From a virus, in the IMG/VR virus record IMGVR_UViG_3300043448_001075, positions 1-26,142 of that record: a DNA stretch of 26,142 nt; one strand, 5' to 3'. Positions 7,375-16,111 of this stretch are shown here, piece after piece. Every line of letters starts with the position of its first letter. Position 1 is the first letter of the stretch. The notes under the pieces were generated by a model. That model was not told where the DNA came from, ran no database searches, and saw nothing but the letters and a program-made list of their open reading frames with translations. A program made the position numbers and the translations under genes.

Positions 7375-8664
7375 TTAAGTACCTTGAACTTTTAAATTAA
7401 TTTTATTATTGAATTCCGTAAATCTATTGTAATTTTGTTCATGTTTATTGTTAACTATACATTCATCTATCCAATTAATAGCATCTTCTATATGTCTTTT
7501 AAGATTAATATTATAAAGCGAATCATCTATAATTTGGCTATTTTTAATTATAAGTTTATTTTTAGCAGCAATTAAAGAATCAGTATGTAATACATTAGCA
7601 TGTAAAAAATCAGGCCATTGAAGTCTTGAGGTGTGCCAATCTATTTTCATCTCATTTTGAATAGCTTCTATTGTATCTACCAAATGTTCAACATTATATG
7701 CTGAAATGCATGTACTAGCTCTAATGTAATCTAATTTTTTACCCAAACCCTGCTTTACTGTTTCAATATTATTTTTAATGTCATCCCAATCAGAACCTTG
7801 TCTAATATATGAATTTAAATCTTTGTAACCATCAATACTTATGGTAAGCTTTATTGCTTTAAACTTTTTCCATAAATCAATAATATTCCGACCTTTTTTG
7901 GCTTCCAAGTTAGTTAAATTAGTACTATACTTCAAAATTACGAGATGGGGTTTTGGTATTCTTTCTAAAACTCTATAATGTAAAGGATCCATAAGAGGCT
8001 CACCCCCTGCAAATTCAAATTCTTTTATAGTGGGCAAAAGTTCTTCAATATCTTGTAAAAACTGTTCATTAGTTTCAAATAAATTTAATATGGGTTTATT
8101 TTTTAAGTTATTTTTTTCTATTATATCGTTTATATAATTCTGTTCGCTCTCTTTATAAAATGATTTAACATTATCCCAATCTCTTACCCAGGGGGTACTA
8201 TCCTTAGGCCAACACATTCTACACTTAAGATTACATAGATTACTTAATTTTAGTTCAATTATAGGTATATTATATGGTAAATTTTTTGTATTTACATAAT
8301 CATTTACAAGATAGCCATACTTAGATATACGTTCAAAATTTTGAGTTTGTCTAAGACTTACAATATTATTTTCTTCCATCTTCCAACAAGCAGTGCAATG
8401 CTCATCCTTAATACCATTAATAAGATTATTCCTTACATTTTTATACTTTTTATGATTCCATAATTCCTTAATACTTGTTTTGTTAATGTCCCATATTTTA
8501 CTACTTCTGCAACATAATCTAAAATCTCCATTAGTAGTAGTGCTACTATGTATAAATGGCATTATACAAAAAGTATTGTCATCTACCTTTATATCAAACT
8601 TTTTTTTAAAGTACCGACTTGGTTTATATGCTGATATCTGGGATTTGCCCAAACTTTTAGTCAT
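7375..8664 (-). CDS. Radical SAM protein with N-terminal twitch-like domain, 429 aa
   Basis: The N-terminal auxiliary domain has C33 in FCIMPF, the C51-C52 pair and C90/C93 (EHCTACW). The core motif CNLKCRMC is C144, C148 and C151, and GGEP is at 220-223. It has about 30 extra basic residues before the first twitch cysteine that its relatives lack. The insert between the core motif and GGEP is also long (about 68 residues, acidic and Asn/Lys-rich). A strand with YSTNLTNLE and then ISIDG follows, as in the other cores of the run. The start overlaps the stop of the separate twitch gene in an 8-base ATGACTAA. A distinct substrate or partner from its paralogues is possible but not shown. Confidence 0.88.
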   Translation of the reverse strand: MTKSLGKSQISAYKPSRYFKKKFDIKVDDNTFCIMPFIHSSTTTNGDFRLCCRSSKIWDINKTSIKELWNHKKYKNVRNNLINGIKDEHCTACWKMEENNIVSLRQTQNFERISKYGYLVNDYVNTKNLPYNIPIIELKLSNLCNLKCRMCWPKDSTPWVRDWDNVKSFYKESEQNYINDIIEKNNLKNKPILNLFETNEQFLQDIEELLPTIKEFEFAGGEPLMDPLHYRVLERIPKPHLVILKYSTNLTNLEAKKGRNIIDLWKKFKAIKLTISIDGYKDLNSYIRQGSDWDDIKNNIETVKQGLGKKLDYIRASTCISAYNVEHLVDTIEAIQNEMKIDWHTSRLQWPDFLHANVLHTDSLIAAKNKLIIKNSQIIDDSLYNINLKRHIEDAINWIDECIVNNKHEQNYNRFTEFNNKINLKVQGT

Positions 8665-8992
8665 TTCCTATCCTTAATTTAGCAATATGATTTAATTGCG
8701 CCTTACTTAATTGTATATCTGCTGCACAAGTACAAGATTCTTTAGTACAAATTATAGGGTCAGTTGGGACTTTAAAGTCATCATAAATTGTACCTAATTT
8801 TCCACCCACACGGCATATTGCCCGCCAAACATTCCCTTCATTATCAATAGTAATATTTTGTACACCTGCCCAACACAACCAACCTTTGAATTTGTTTGTT
8901 TCATTTGCTAATAAGTCATTAACATTTGACTCATTAGAAGATCCGTTTTCATAATGAACTATAATATTATTCCAATTAGTTGCCTTAGTCAT
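8657..8992 (-). CDS. Stand-alone twitch/SPASM-like domain, C-terminal half of a split radical SAM enzyme, 111 aa
   Basis: A 111-aa protein with C40 (GWLCWAGV), C60 (WRAICRVGG) and C82, C87 and C89 near the end, probably ligands for an auxiliary Fe-S cluster. It has no radical SAM core of its own. It lines up with the C-terminal region of the intact 400-aa enzyme at 2329 (WxCxxG, then DGS/EGN, SYSC/RAIC, G.I, a C-rich end and ADxxxxK). The core it should partner is encoded directly upstream at 8989-9690, overlapping by ATGA. It may therefore be a natural two-subunit arrangement, a recent one-base frameshift, or a sequencing error; the first would be functional as a complex. Confidence 0.72.
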   Translation of the reverse strand: MTKATNWNNIIVHYENGSSNESNVNDLLANETNKFKGWLCWAGVQNITIDNEGNVWRAICRVGGKLGTIYDDFKVPTDPIICTKESCTCAADIQLSKAQLNHIAKLRIGND

Positions 8993-9690
8993 TTCGATAC
9001 ATTCAGAATAAAATCTAATTCTTCTTCAGTATAGTATTGATCAGTACTTTTGCCATGAACTGTTTTCATTCCACTGAACCCTGGGTTGGCCCAAGTCTTC
9101 ATAGTTGGATCTATTCTTGGTCTTATTCTTCTAATTACCCATTTTATATCATGTTGATTCATTAAATCTATAATTTCCATAGCTTGTTGCATTTTTCCTG
9201 GTAAGTACATCAAATGTACATGTAAATTTTTATCCTTAAAATCTTTTAACTTTTCATTTAACGAAATAATAGTATTAATTATTTTATCATGATATGCAAA
9301 CTCAAAATGATAGCTGAAAATATAATAATTCATATACTCTATGCTATCAATATACTTATTTAAAGGTAAACTACCGTTAGTAGTTACACTTATTTTAGAT
9401 ATTCCATAACTTTTAATAAGCTTAAGTATTTCAATTATTTTAGGATGAACGAAAGGTTCACCTCCTGTAAGACTAATCCTACAACTTTTCCTTTGCAATG
9501 TGGCAGCTTCCGCTATTTTACTGATAGTTTTTTCTATTGTTTCTAATGATAAATGACTACTTACATTGTCATGTATATCACTTCCACAATAACTACAATC
9601 ATAATTACATCGTTTACCTAAATTCCATTCTATACGTAACCATTTATCTTTTGGAGGATGATTATCCTCTATTGCTACAATCTCAGTCAT
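8989..9690 (-). CDS. Radical SAM core, N-terminal half of a split enzyme, 233 aa
   Basis: A 233-aa radical SAM core with cluster ligands C28, C32 and C35 (CNYDCSYC) and GGEP at 76-79, followed by a TTNGS strand (about 103-107). It ends shortly after YTEEEL, the point where the 400-aa relative at 2329 has YTKEML and continues towards its twitch domain. The missing C-terminal domain lies in the next gene, in a frame one base back, and the two overlap by ATGA. It is shorter than most single-gene rSAMs of this type. Its start is in an 8-base overlap (ATGACTGA) with the 840-aa gene. Activity probably needs the 111-aa protein; that is inference. Confidence 0.82.
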   Translation of the reverse strand: MTEIVAIEDNHPPKDKWLRIEWNLGKRCNYDCSYCGSDIHDNVSSHLSLETIEKTISKIAEAATLQRKSCRISLTGGEPFVHPKIIEILKLIKSYGISKISVTTNGSLPLNKYIDSIEYMNYYIFSYHFEFAYHDKIINTIISLNEKLKDFKDKNLHVHLMYLPGKMQQAMEIIDLMNQHDIKWVIRRIRPRIDPTMKTWANPGFSGMKTVHGKSTDQYYTEEELDFILNVSK

Positions 9691-12205
9691 TCCAAAAATC
9701 CTTTAATTCTGGAATCACATCTAAAACTTTTTCATTTCTAATTCTATCAAGAGCTTTAGTAAATTGCTTGAATGTAGTCCAATGTTTTAAGTTATCATTA
9801 TTATCATTTAAAGAATTAATTAGAGATTGAAAATCAGAAATGTTTGCTAAATTACTTATAGCTTGTAATCTAAGTTGTTCTGGCATAACTGTTGGACTTA
9901 GATATATAGGTGAGTTACAAATAGTTTCAAAAGCATTGGAATTATCAACATTCTTATATTTTACTGACCAAGATTGTAATAATTTATAAAGTTCGTGTAA
10001 ATTTAACAAATTATAAGCCTGCATAGTTACATTGAATCCAATTTCTACATTTGGTAGCTCATTATACATACTTATAACAGATTCTAATTCTTCAGTAGTA
10101 TACTTTCCACCTCTTATATACTTGTAAAGCTCACCGGTACCCTCTATACTAAACATTAATTTAACATATCTAAATTTTTCTAACAATTGAAGTATTTTTG
10201 GATTTACTACAGTTCCATTAGTAGTATACACTAATGCTATATCTTTGTTAAATCCATTTTTAATTAAATGTTCCAAAAATGGAACATTACTTTTAGCTAA
10301 CATTGGCTCACCACCTTTAAAATCTATGCGTCTTAATGTATTAAGGTGTGGAGTTAGCTCAGTAAGATTTTCCATTTCCTGTTGAATAATAACTTGATTT
10401 TTTGGATTGCCTTCCCTATGCCATTTAGTATTCATTTTAGATAATAATTGATCCTCCTCAAACCACTGATTGCTAGCCCATGATCCACACATTCTACACT
10501 TTAAATTACATACATTACTAAGATTGATATCCATTTGAACAAATTTTAAATTTTCCTTAGTTAATGGTTTTTGGTAATAATCATTAGGAACTGAAAAGCT
10601 AAATTTTTCATCAAACCATTTTCTTCTACTTTTACCAATTAATTGTTCTCTTTCCCAGCAACTACCACATTCTACAGGCTTTTCATTATAAATAAATTGA
10701 TCTCGTAATTTTTGCATTTTAGGATTATTAATAAAATTATCAATTATATTATCTTTACTTGCTGTTCCTATTGACCCCCTAAACTGACAACATGGCTTAA
10801 TATTATCATTAGCCGTTATAGTTATAGCATGCCATGGCATTTTACAAAATGTTTTCTCTCCTGATTCATATTCTATGAAGTAACTTTCAAAACTTTTATA
10901 TATTCCAGGAGCAACATCTTTAAGACTTTGATTTCTAATTTTATCTAATTCTACTGTATATTTGACAAATTGTCTATGACCGTGTAAAGAATAAGTATTA
11001 ACAGGATTAGCTACAAGATCAGATAGTAGTTTTTTTATATCAAGTAAATATCTTGCTTCTGAGATAGGCTGTTTGCCATTAACTCCAGAAATCCATGGAT
11101 ATTGTTTTAGTAAGTAATTTACTTGTTCAAGACTATCATGTAATGTATCTAAAGATAACCATTGAACATGTAACGATCGTGGACCTGCTAGTACTCTGTG
11201 CTCAAAACTATGCCTATTTTTACTACTTGGAGTTGGTGGAGACTTATCCCATTCGTAAAAATGAAATATCCATTCAATAAAATCTTTTATGTTTAATGCA
11301 TTTAAACTTTGAAAAGTTCCGTTAATATTCAACTTGTAGATACCTGATCTGGGTTTTTCACACCAATCCTTAATTAATTTTGCTTTTTTAACTATACCAT
11401 CCCAATCAATAATACCTGCACTACGCATATAAACAAAAAGATCACCAGTTGCATCTAAACTCAAATTAATATTAACATACTTAAATCCTTCTAAAGCTTC
11501 AAGGTGGTCTTCAGTAATTACACTCCCATTAGTAGTAATCATTAATTCTATTTGTTTGTCTAATCCAGACTTCCTAAGCATAGATAAAAAATCCATGAAT
11601 TGCGGAACGAGAAATGGCTCACCACCTAAAATTTCTACTCTACGTAAATCTTTACCATTATCAACTATTTCCTGTAATTGTTCAATATTAAGAGTATGTT
11701 TACGAGCGTTAAATGTATTACTTGGTCGTATTTCTATAGATCCTGCACCACCAGGTGCTATTCCTTTAGTTTTAAGTTTTTCTTCATCACCTATCCATGC
11801 ATTACTATAAGCACTTGAACACATTCTACACTTAAAATTACACAAATTATTAAATGCTATATCTAAGTGAATAATTTTATTATTTGTTAAATTATTATCC
11901 CAGTCAATATCATTCCATCTATCTTCAACAAGTCCTATGTTCTGCCAATGAATTCGTTTACTTGTTATTTGACGTTCTTCTTTTATACGACAATTTCTAC
12001 ATCCATCTGTCCAAACACCTTCTCGTTGAGCTTTTCTGAGTTTTTGAAAATTTTCATTATCCCATTGTTTTATGATAGATCCATTTTTAACATCTCCCAT
12101 ATCATGTTCGCTCATATGACAACGAACAATTTTACCAGTGGCATGTATAGCTATGCTTGAAACTGGAAGCATACAAATTGTTGGACTTAATTTTTTGTTA
12201 CTCAT
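9683..12205 (-). CDS. Tandem double radical SAM protein with two twitch+core units, 840 aa
   Basis: One continuous ORF encodes two full units of the N-terminal-twitch rSAM type. Unit 1 has C11 (ICMLPV), C29, C69/C72, core CNFKCRMC at C122, C126 and C129, and GGEP at 194-197. Unit 2 has C454 (FCKMPW), the C472-C473 pair, C513/C516, core CNLKCRMC at C566, C570 and C573, and GGEP at 631-634. Unit 1's first twitch site has RCH where relatives have CC, so its auxiliary cluster may differ. The two cores share recognisable strands (YVNINLSLDATGDL near 243 and YVKLMFSIEGTGEL near 657). Residues about 310-440 are a linker-like, Trp/His-rich segment. It is roughly twice the length of its relatives. It starts in ATGAGTAA overlapping the upstream rSAM gene. 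I infer a gene fusion after tandem duplication. Confidence 0.9.
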   Translation of the reverse strand: MSNKKLSPTICMLPVSSIAIHATGKIVRCHMSEHDMGDVKNGSIIKQWDNENFQKLRKAQREGVWTDGCRNCRIKEERQITSKRIHWQNIGLVEDRWNDIDWDNNLTNNKIIHLDIAFNNLCNFKCRMCSSAYSNAWIGDEEKLKTKGIAPGGAGSIEIRPSNTFNARKHTLNIEQLQEIVDNGKDLRRVEILGGEPFLVPQFMDFLSMLRKSGLDKQIELMITTNGSVITEDHLEALEGFKYVNINLSLDATGDLFVYMRSAGIIDWDGIVKKAKLIKDWCEKPRSGIYKLNINGTFQSLNALNIKDFIEWIFHFYEWDKSPPTPSSKNRHSFEHRVLAGPRSLHVQWLSLDTLHDSLEQVNYLLKQYPWISGVNGKQPISEARYLLDIKKLLSDLVANPVNTYSLHGHRQFVKYTVELDKIRNQSLKDVAPGIYKSFESYFIEYESGEKTFCKMPWHAITITANDNIKPCCQFRGSIGTASKDNIIDNFINNPKMQKLRDQFIYNEKPVECGSCWEREQLIGKSRRKWFDEKFSFSVPNDYYQKPLTKENLKFVQMDINLSNVCNLKCRMCGSWASNQWFEEDQLLSKMNTKWHREGNPKNQVIIQQEMENLTELTPHLNTLRRIDFKGGEPMLAKSNVPFLEHLIKNGFNKDIALVYTTNGTVVNPKILQLLEKFRYVKLMFSIEGTGELYKYIRGGKYTTEELESVISMYNELPNVEIGFNVTMQAYNLLNLHELYKLLQSWSVKYKNVDNSNAFETICNSPIYLSPTVMPEQLRLQAISNLANISDFQSLINSLNDNNDNLKHWTTFKQFTKALDRIRNEKVLDVIPELKDFWND

Positions 12206-13466
12206 AATTTAATAGTTTTGCCATTTTTGAGAAAGTCTTGACAAAGCTTTCATTACGTGCTTTATCAATAAAATCAATTTCATATTGTCGTTTTTTGTCT
12301 AAATCTTCACTCCAAAAATCTATACTATTCATAAATTCTAAAGCATCATCTATAATTTTATGATATTTTGTTTGAATTTTAGATTTTGATTTGGTTAAAT
12401 GCTGGGTAATAACTTGTTTTACATCACTATGTAATCCTCTTACGTTCCAAATACCATCTACTGAAGTAACATAATGTGGTATAATAGATGTAATAAATTG
12501 CATATCCTGGACTTCCATAAGAAATTCATCTAAAGTAAAGATATTAAAAACACTTATAGTAGGATCTAAAGTAGTCTTATAATTTGTTTTACCACAAAAG
12601 TATTTTAAATTTTCTTTTACCTCATTCCATGACCCGCCTTTCCTCTGGTATTCAAACTTATCACCAAAGTCATCTATACTCAAAAACCATATAATATTTT
12701 TAAATTTACTATATAATTCTTCATCTTCTTTATTTGGAATTATAGTGCCATTTGTATTATACCATATATCGATTTGCTTTGGATCAAATCTTTCTGATAT
12801 AATTTTAAGCATCTCATAATGTTCTCTGATCATTAAGGGTTCCCCGCCCATTAAATGAATAATTCTTATATCATCAAATTTATCAACATTACGCCAAAAA
12901 TCTATATCATCTATCCATTTAGCTTGTCTGTTATAAAATAACTCAGGGCTTTGTTTAAATATAGGATAATCTTTCTTCAATGACTTATTAATATCATAAG
13001 TTTCTTTTAACCATTTTGAACTATTCCATAATCCACATATTCTACAAGCAAGATTACATCTGTTACCTGCCTTAATTTCAAGCCATAACAAATTTTGTTT
13101 AGGAGCACTCTCATTGTTAGCAATTGCTAAAACTTTATCTATTAAAAGAGAAGATACTGAATACATATACCTGCCAGAAAATTTATCATTTTGAAACTTA
13201 CCCCAACACGGTTTACAAGCAGGATTATTTTGATTATTTAAAAATGACTCACGAAATTCAATATGCGTAGGATGATCAATTATATCTGATATAGATTTTT
13301 CTGCAATATTCAAATTAGTACCATCTTGATTTTTTAATGGATGGGCCAAGCAACAAGGCTTTACGTCGCCATTAGATTCAATTGTAATATGAAAAAATGG
13401 CATGGCACAAAAGTTTGTTTTATCTAAATAATTATATACTACCTGTACTTGTTGTTCATTTGTCAT
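12198..13466 (-). CDS. Radical SAM protein with N-terminal twitch-like domain, 422 aa
   Basis: The twitch-like N-terminus has C20 in FCAMPF, C38-C39 (KPCCLAH) and C84/C87 (NPACKPCW). The core is CNLACRIC at C137, C141 and C144, with GGEP at 207-210. Compared with its neighbours it carries about 12 extra residues ahead of the first cysteine (MTNEQQVQVVYNY). A strand with YNTNGTI and then LSIDD follows GGEP, as expected for the partial TIM barrel. The C-terminus ends in LLNYE. This arises because the last codons AAT TAT GAG TAA contain the next gene's ATGAGTAA start, a junction seen repeatedly in this run. The start overlaps the upstream gene by ATGA. Substrate unknown. Confidence 0.88.
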   Translation of the reverse strand: MTNEQQVQVVYNYLDKTNFCAMPFFHITIESNGDVKPCCLAHPLKNQDGTNLNIAEKSISDIIDHPTHIEFRESFLNNQNNPACKPCWGKFQNDKFSGRYMYSVSSLLIDKVLAIANNESAPKQNLLWLEIKAGNRCNLACRICGLWNSSKWLKETYDINKSLKKDYPIFKQSPELFYNRQAKWIDDIDFWRNVDKFDDIRIIHLMGGEPLMIREHYEMLKIISERFDPKQIDIWYNTNGTIIPNKEDEELYSKFKNIIWFLSIDDFGDKFEYQRKGGSWNEVKENLKYFCGKTNYKTTLDPTISVFNIFTLDEFLMEVQDMQFITSIIPHYVTSVDGIWNVRGLHSDVKQVITQHLTKSKSKIQTKYHKIIDDALEFMNSIDFWSEDLDKKRQYEIDFIDKARNESFVKTFSKMAKLLNYE

Positions 13467-14860
13467 TTAAATATATCCTTCATTTCAGGAAATACATTAA
13501 CAAATTGTAAGTTCCTATGCTGATCAATTTTACTAAGATAATCCTGCATTTCTGGTAATCTTATTGACCAGTCTTCACTTTTCATAAATTTAATCATACC
13601 TCTTAATCTTTTTATACCATATTGATTGTTTAGCCAAGCATTTTTACCTACTCTACGCCTGTCTTTTTCTGCTAAACATAATTGCCAATTTTCTTCAAAC
13701 CATGGTATAAACTCTTCATATTTACGTTCACATTCATCTTTAAACCATTGAGGAAGAACTTTGACGTTTAAAAAAGCGGGCCAATAAACAAAATGATAAT
13801 TAATACCACCTGCTCCTAAAGGCCACATGTTAACTTTCTTAAAATTTTGTAGTAGTTTCCAACGTAAAAAATCTGGAACATAATATATATTTAAAGCTTG
13901 TACTGCACAGGCAATAGTTATTTCAACATTATCAGAAGTTTGCTTATCAAGTATATGAAATACTTCCTCAGTCCGTTCCCATTTGCTGGGATATCTTATA
14001 TACTCGTTCATTTTGAAAATACTATCAACGCTGTAATGATAACGAACAATTTTAAAATGTTTCCATAAATCAAATAAATCTTCTCTCCATTCTACACCGT
14101 TACTATTATATCTAATTTCTATATCTTTGGCTCGACCTTGACGTATTATTTCTTCAAGTATTTCATAATGTTCATCAATAATTAAAGGTTCCCCACCCGC
14201 AAAATAAACTTGTTGCATGTTAGGAATTTGATCATAAAATTGCTGCCAAAATATTGGATTATTTTTGTGCCAATTATAACTGCTACCATTTGTGCTACCT
14301 TTATTTTCCCACTGCCATATTTTACGCACAGATTCATTTTCTATCTTAGGATAGATAGCTTGCCAATCTTTGATCCAACCACTACTGTCATGCGGGCTAC
14401 ACATAATGCACCCAAGTTGACACTTGGTTCCAAATCTAAGATCTATATAACTTAAAAATGGAGGAACTGTTCCATCATCTTCTGTATCAGATATTAATTT
14501 GTTAACATCTACTCGCTGCGCCCAATAATCTGTTTCCCATTGACGTTTACTTTGATGTCCTGATTCTTCTTCTTTATAACATTTCAAACAACTTGGCGGC
14601 TTCTCACCTGCAAGCATTTGTTTCCTTACATTTTTCATATAAGTACTATTCCATGCTGTTTGAAAATCCATTACATTAAGATTACTGGGTAAACCTAATT
14701 CGTCCTTAATTACTCCTACCTGTCTACCACCTATTTTTTTATCATTAGTAGGCCCTACACCACTGGCATTAGCTGTACAACATACACGCATACTACCATC
14801 AGGTCTGGTGCTTAAGTGTGTCCAAGGTAAAATACAAAATGTTTTAGAAGGAAAATTCAT
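13463..14860 (-). CDS. Radical SAM protein with N-terminal twitch-like domain, 465 aa
   Basis: The longest single-unit member of the run. Twitch-like cysteines are C9 (FCILPW), C27-C28 and C91/C94 (PPSCLKC). The core is CQLGCIMC at C147, C151 and C154, and GGEP is at 222-225. Extra length comes from a Gly/Asp-rich insert at about 30-65 inside the twitch domain and a Trp-rich insert at about 160-215, between the core motif and GGEP. The C-terminal third is also rich in Trp and aromatic residues. After GGEP comes YNSNGVEW in place of the usual YNTN/TTNG. It overlaps both neighbours by ATGA. The start at FPSKTFC aligns with the openings of its relatives. Confidence 0.88.
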   Translation of the reverse strand: MNFPSKTFCILPWTHLSTRPDGSMRVCCTANASGVGPTNDKKIGGRQVGVIKDELGLPSNLNVMDFQTAWNSTYMKNVRKQMLAGEKPPSCLKCYKEEESGHQSKRQWETDYWAQRVDVNKLISDTEDDGTVPPFLSYIDLRFGTKCQLGCIMCSPHDSSGWIKDWQAIYPKIENESVRKIWQWENKGSTNGSSYNWHKNNPIFWQQFYDQIPNMQQVYFAGGEPLIIDEHYEILEEIIRQGRAKDIEIRYNSNGVEWREDLFDLWKHFKIVRYHYSVDSIFKMNEYIRYPSKWERTEEVFHILDKQTSDNVEITIACAVQALNIYYVPDFLRWKLLQNFKKVNMWPLGAGGINYHFVYWPAFLNVKVLPQWFKDECERKYEEFIPWFEENWQLCLAEKDRRRVGKNAWLNNQYGIKRLRGMIKFMKSEDWSIRLPEMQDYLSKIDQHRNLQFVNVFPEMKDIFK

Positions 14861-16110
14861 ATATATTTGCTTAAATCAACAAATGTCGATCTCCAATTTG
14901 TTTTTCTTATAGTATCTAATCTATTTAGAGTATTGATACATTTATCTATTAATATTTGATCACTATTTTTATTAGAATTAAGATAATTAATCAAATGATT
15001 AACTTGTATTCCAGATTTTTTACTATCAAAATCTATGTAAAGTTTAATAAGCTCTTGTTTAGCTTCATTAGGCAATATAGCAACATCAAAATAATCAGGA
15101 TTGCTTAAAATCCTAATGCCGGTAGAAGACTTAGTATAATCAGTTAGATAATTTAATAAATTAACTGTAGTAAAGGCAGTTAATATTTGCCAAGTTACAG
15201 TGAAATCTAATTTTAAATTCAAATTAAGATTTTGTAACTTATGTAAATTTTCAGATACTTTAGACCATTTAGCAGGAAATCTAACATAATTAAATTGATC
15301 CCCATAATCATCTAAACTTACTCTTAACCATACCTTTTTAAAATGTTTCCATAAATCAATTGCTCTATTATGTACTGCTGTAAGATTAGTGTCATACTCA
15401 AGAGTAACTTTATTAGCTCTACCACTTTGTATAATTTTCTCTAAGAAATCATAATGCGGCTCTATAAGCATAGGTTCACCGCCTACTAAATATACTTGTT
15501 CTAAAAATGGTATTTTACTTTCAAGTTTTATCCAAAAATCTTTATTATTCCACCAAGAATATTCACCATTATCCTTATATCTATCATTGATATTTTTTAG
15601 TTCTATTTTTATTCCACTATCTGTGAATTTAGTGGTATTGTTTAATAAAACATAATCTTCATACCATTGACTACTGCTTGCTGGATGACACATTACGCAC
15701 TTTAGATTACATAAATTTCCAAATCGTAAATCCCAATATCCTGGTTCCCATGTTGAAAATCCTTCTGTATCAGTTACTTTAAGTGCAACTTCCTCTGTAA
15801 ATGTATTTGCATACATTTTATTACTTACAGTACGTTTGCTTGGAGCTCCAGCTTTTTCTTTAACCCAACAAGTTATACAGTCATTATGTTGTTCACCTTT
15901 AAGTAATGATAAACGAATATCTCTTACTTTTTTTCCATTTTTAATTTCGTCAAAGTTATCTGTACCAAAATTATAAGCCTTGCCCTCATTATCTCTTATA
16001 GTTCCTTGATCTTTGTCCTTACTATTAGTCATTAGGCAGCATACTCTGGCAGTCCCAATAGGTTTACAGGCCATTTGTACCCACGGTATAACACAAAAAG
16101 TATTAGACAT
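14857..16110 (-). CDS. Radical SAM protein with N-terminal twitch-like domain, 417 aa
   Basis: I chose the ATG at 16110 and not the one 12 bases upstream (16122). AGGAG (16123-16127 on the + strand) abuts the upstream ATG with no spacing but lies 12 bases before 16110, and the shorter product begins MSNTFCVIPW like its relatives. Twitch-like cysteines are C6, C24-C25 and C78/C81. The core CNLKCVMC is C134, C138 and C141, with GGEP at 210-213. The region after GGEP has YDTNL and then VSLDDYG. It begins one base after the stop of the next upstream rSAM gene and ends in an ATGA overlap with the following one. Confidence 0.88.
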   Translation of the reverse strand: MSNTFCVIPWVQMACKPIGTARVCCLMTNSKDKDQGTIRDNEGKAYNFGTDNFDEIKNGKKVRDIRLSLLKGEQHNDCITCWVKEKAGAPSKRTVSNKMYANTFTEEVALKVTDTEGFSTWEPGYWDLRFGNLCNLKCVMCHPASSSQWYEDYVLLNNTTKFTDSGIKIELKNINDRYKDNGEYSWWNNKDFWIKLESKIPFLEQVYLVGGEPMLIEPHYDFLEKIIQSGRANKVTLEYDTNLTAVHNRAIDLWKHFKKVWLRVSLDDYGDQFNYVRFPAKWSKVSENLHKLQNLNLNLKLDFTVTWQILTAFTTVNLLNYLTDYTKSSTGIRILSNPDYFDVAILPNEAKQELIKLYIDFDSKKSGIQVNHLINYLNSNKNSDQILIDKCINTLNRLDTIRKTNWRSTFVDLSKYI

Positions 16111-16111
16111 A

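Noticed and set aside
9537-9830. Open frames on the + strand inside the - strand run (for example 9537-9830, 11095-11280, 14210-14455, 19789-20034)
   Set aside because: They lie entirely inside well-supported - strand genes with conserved motifs, have no ribosome-binding sites of note and low-complexity translations, so they are shadows of AT-rich coding sequence.
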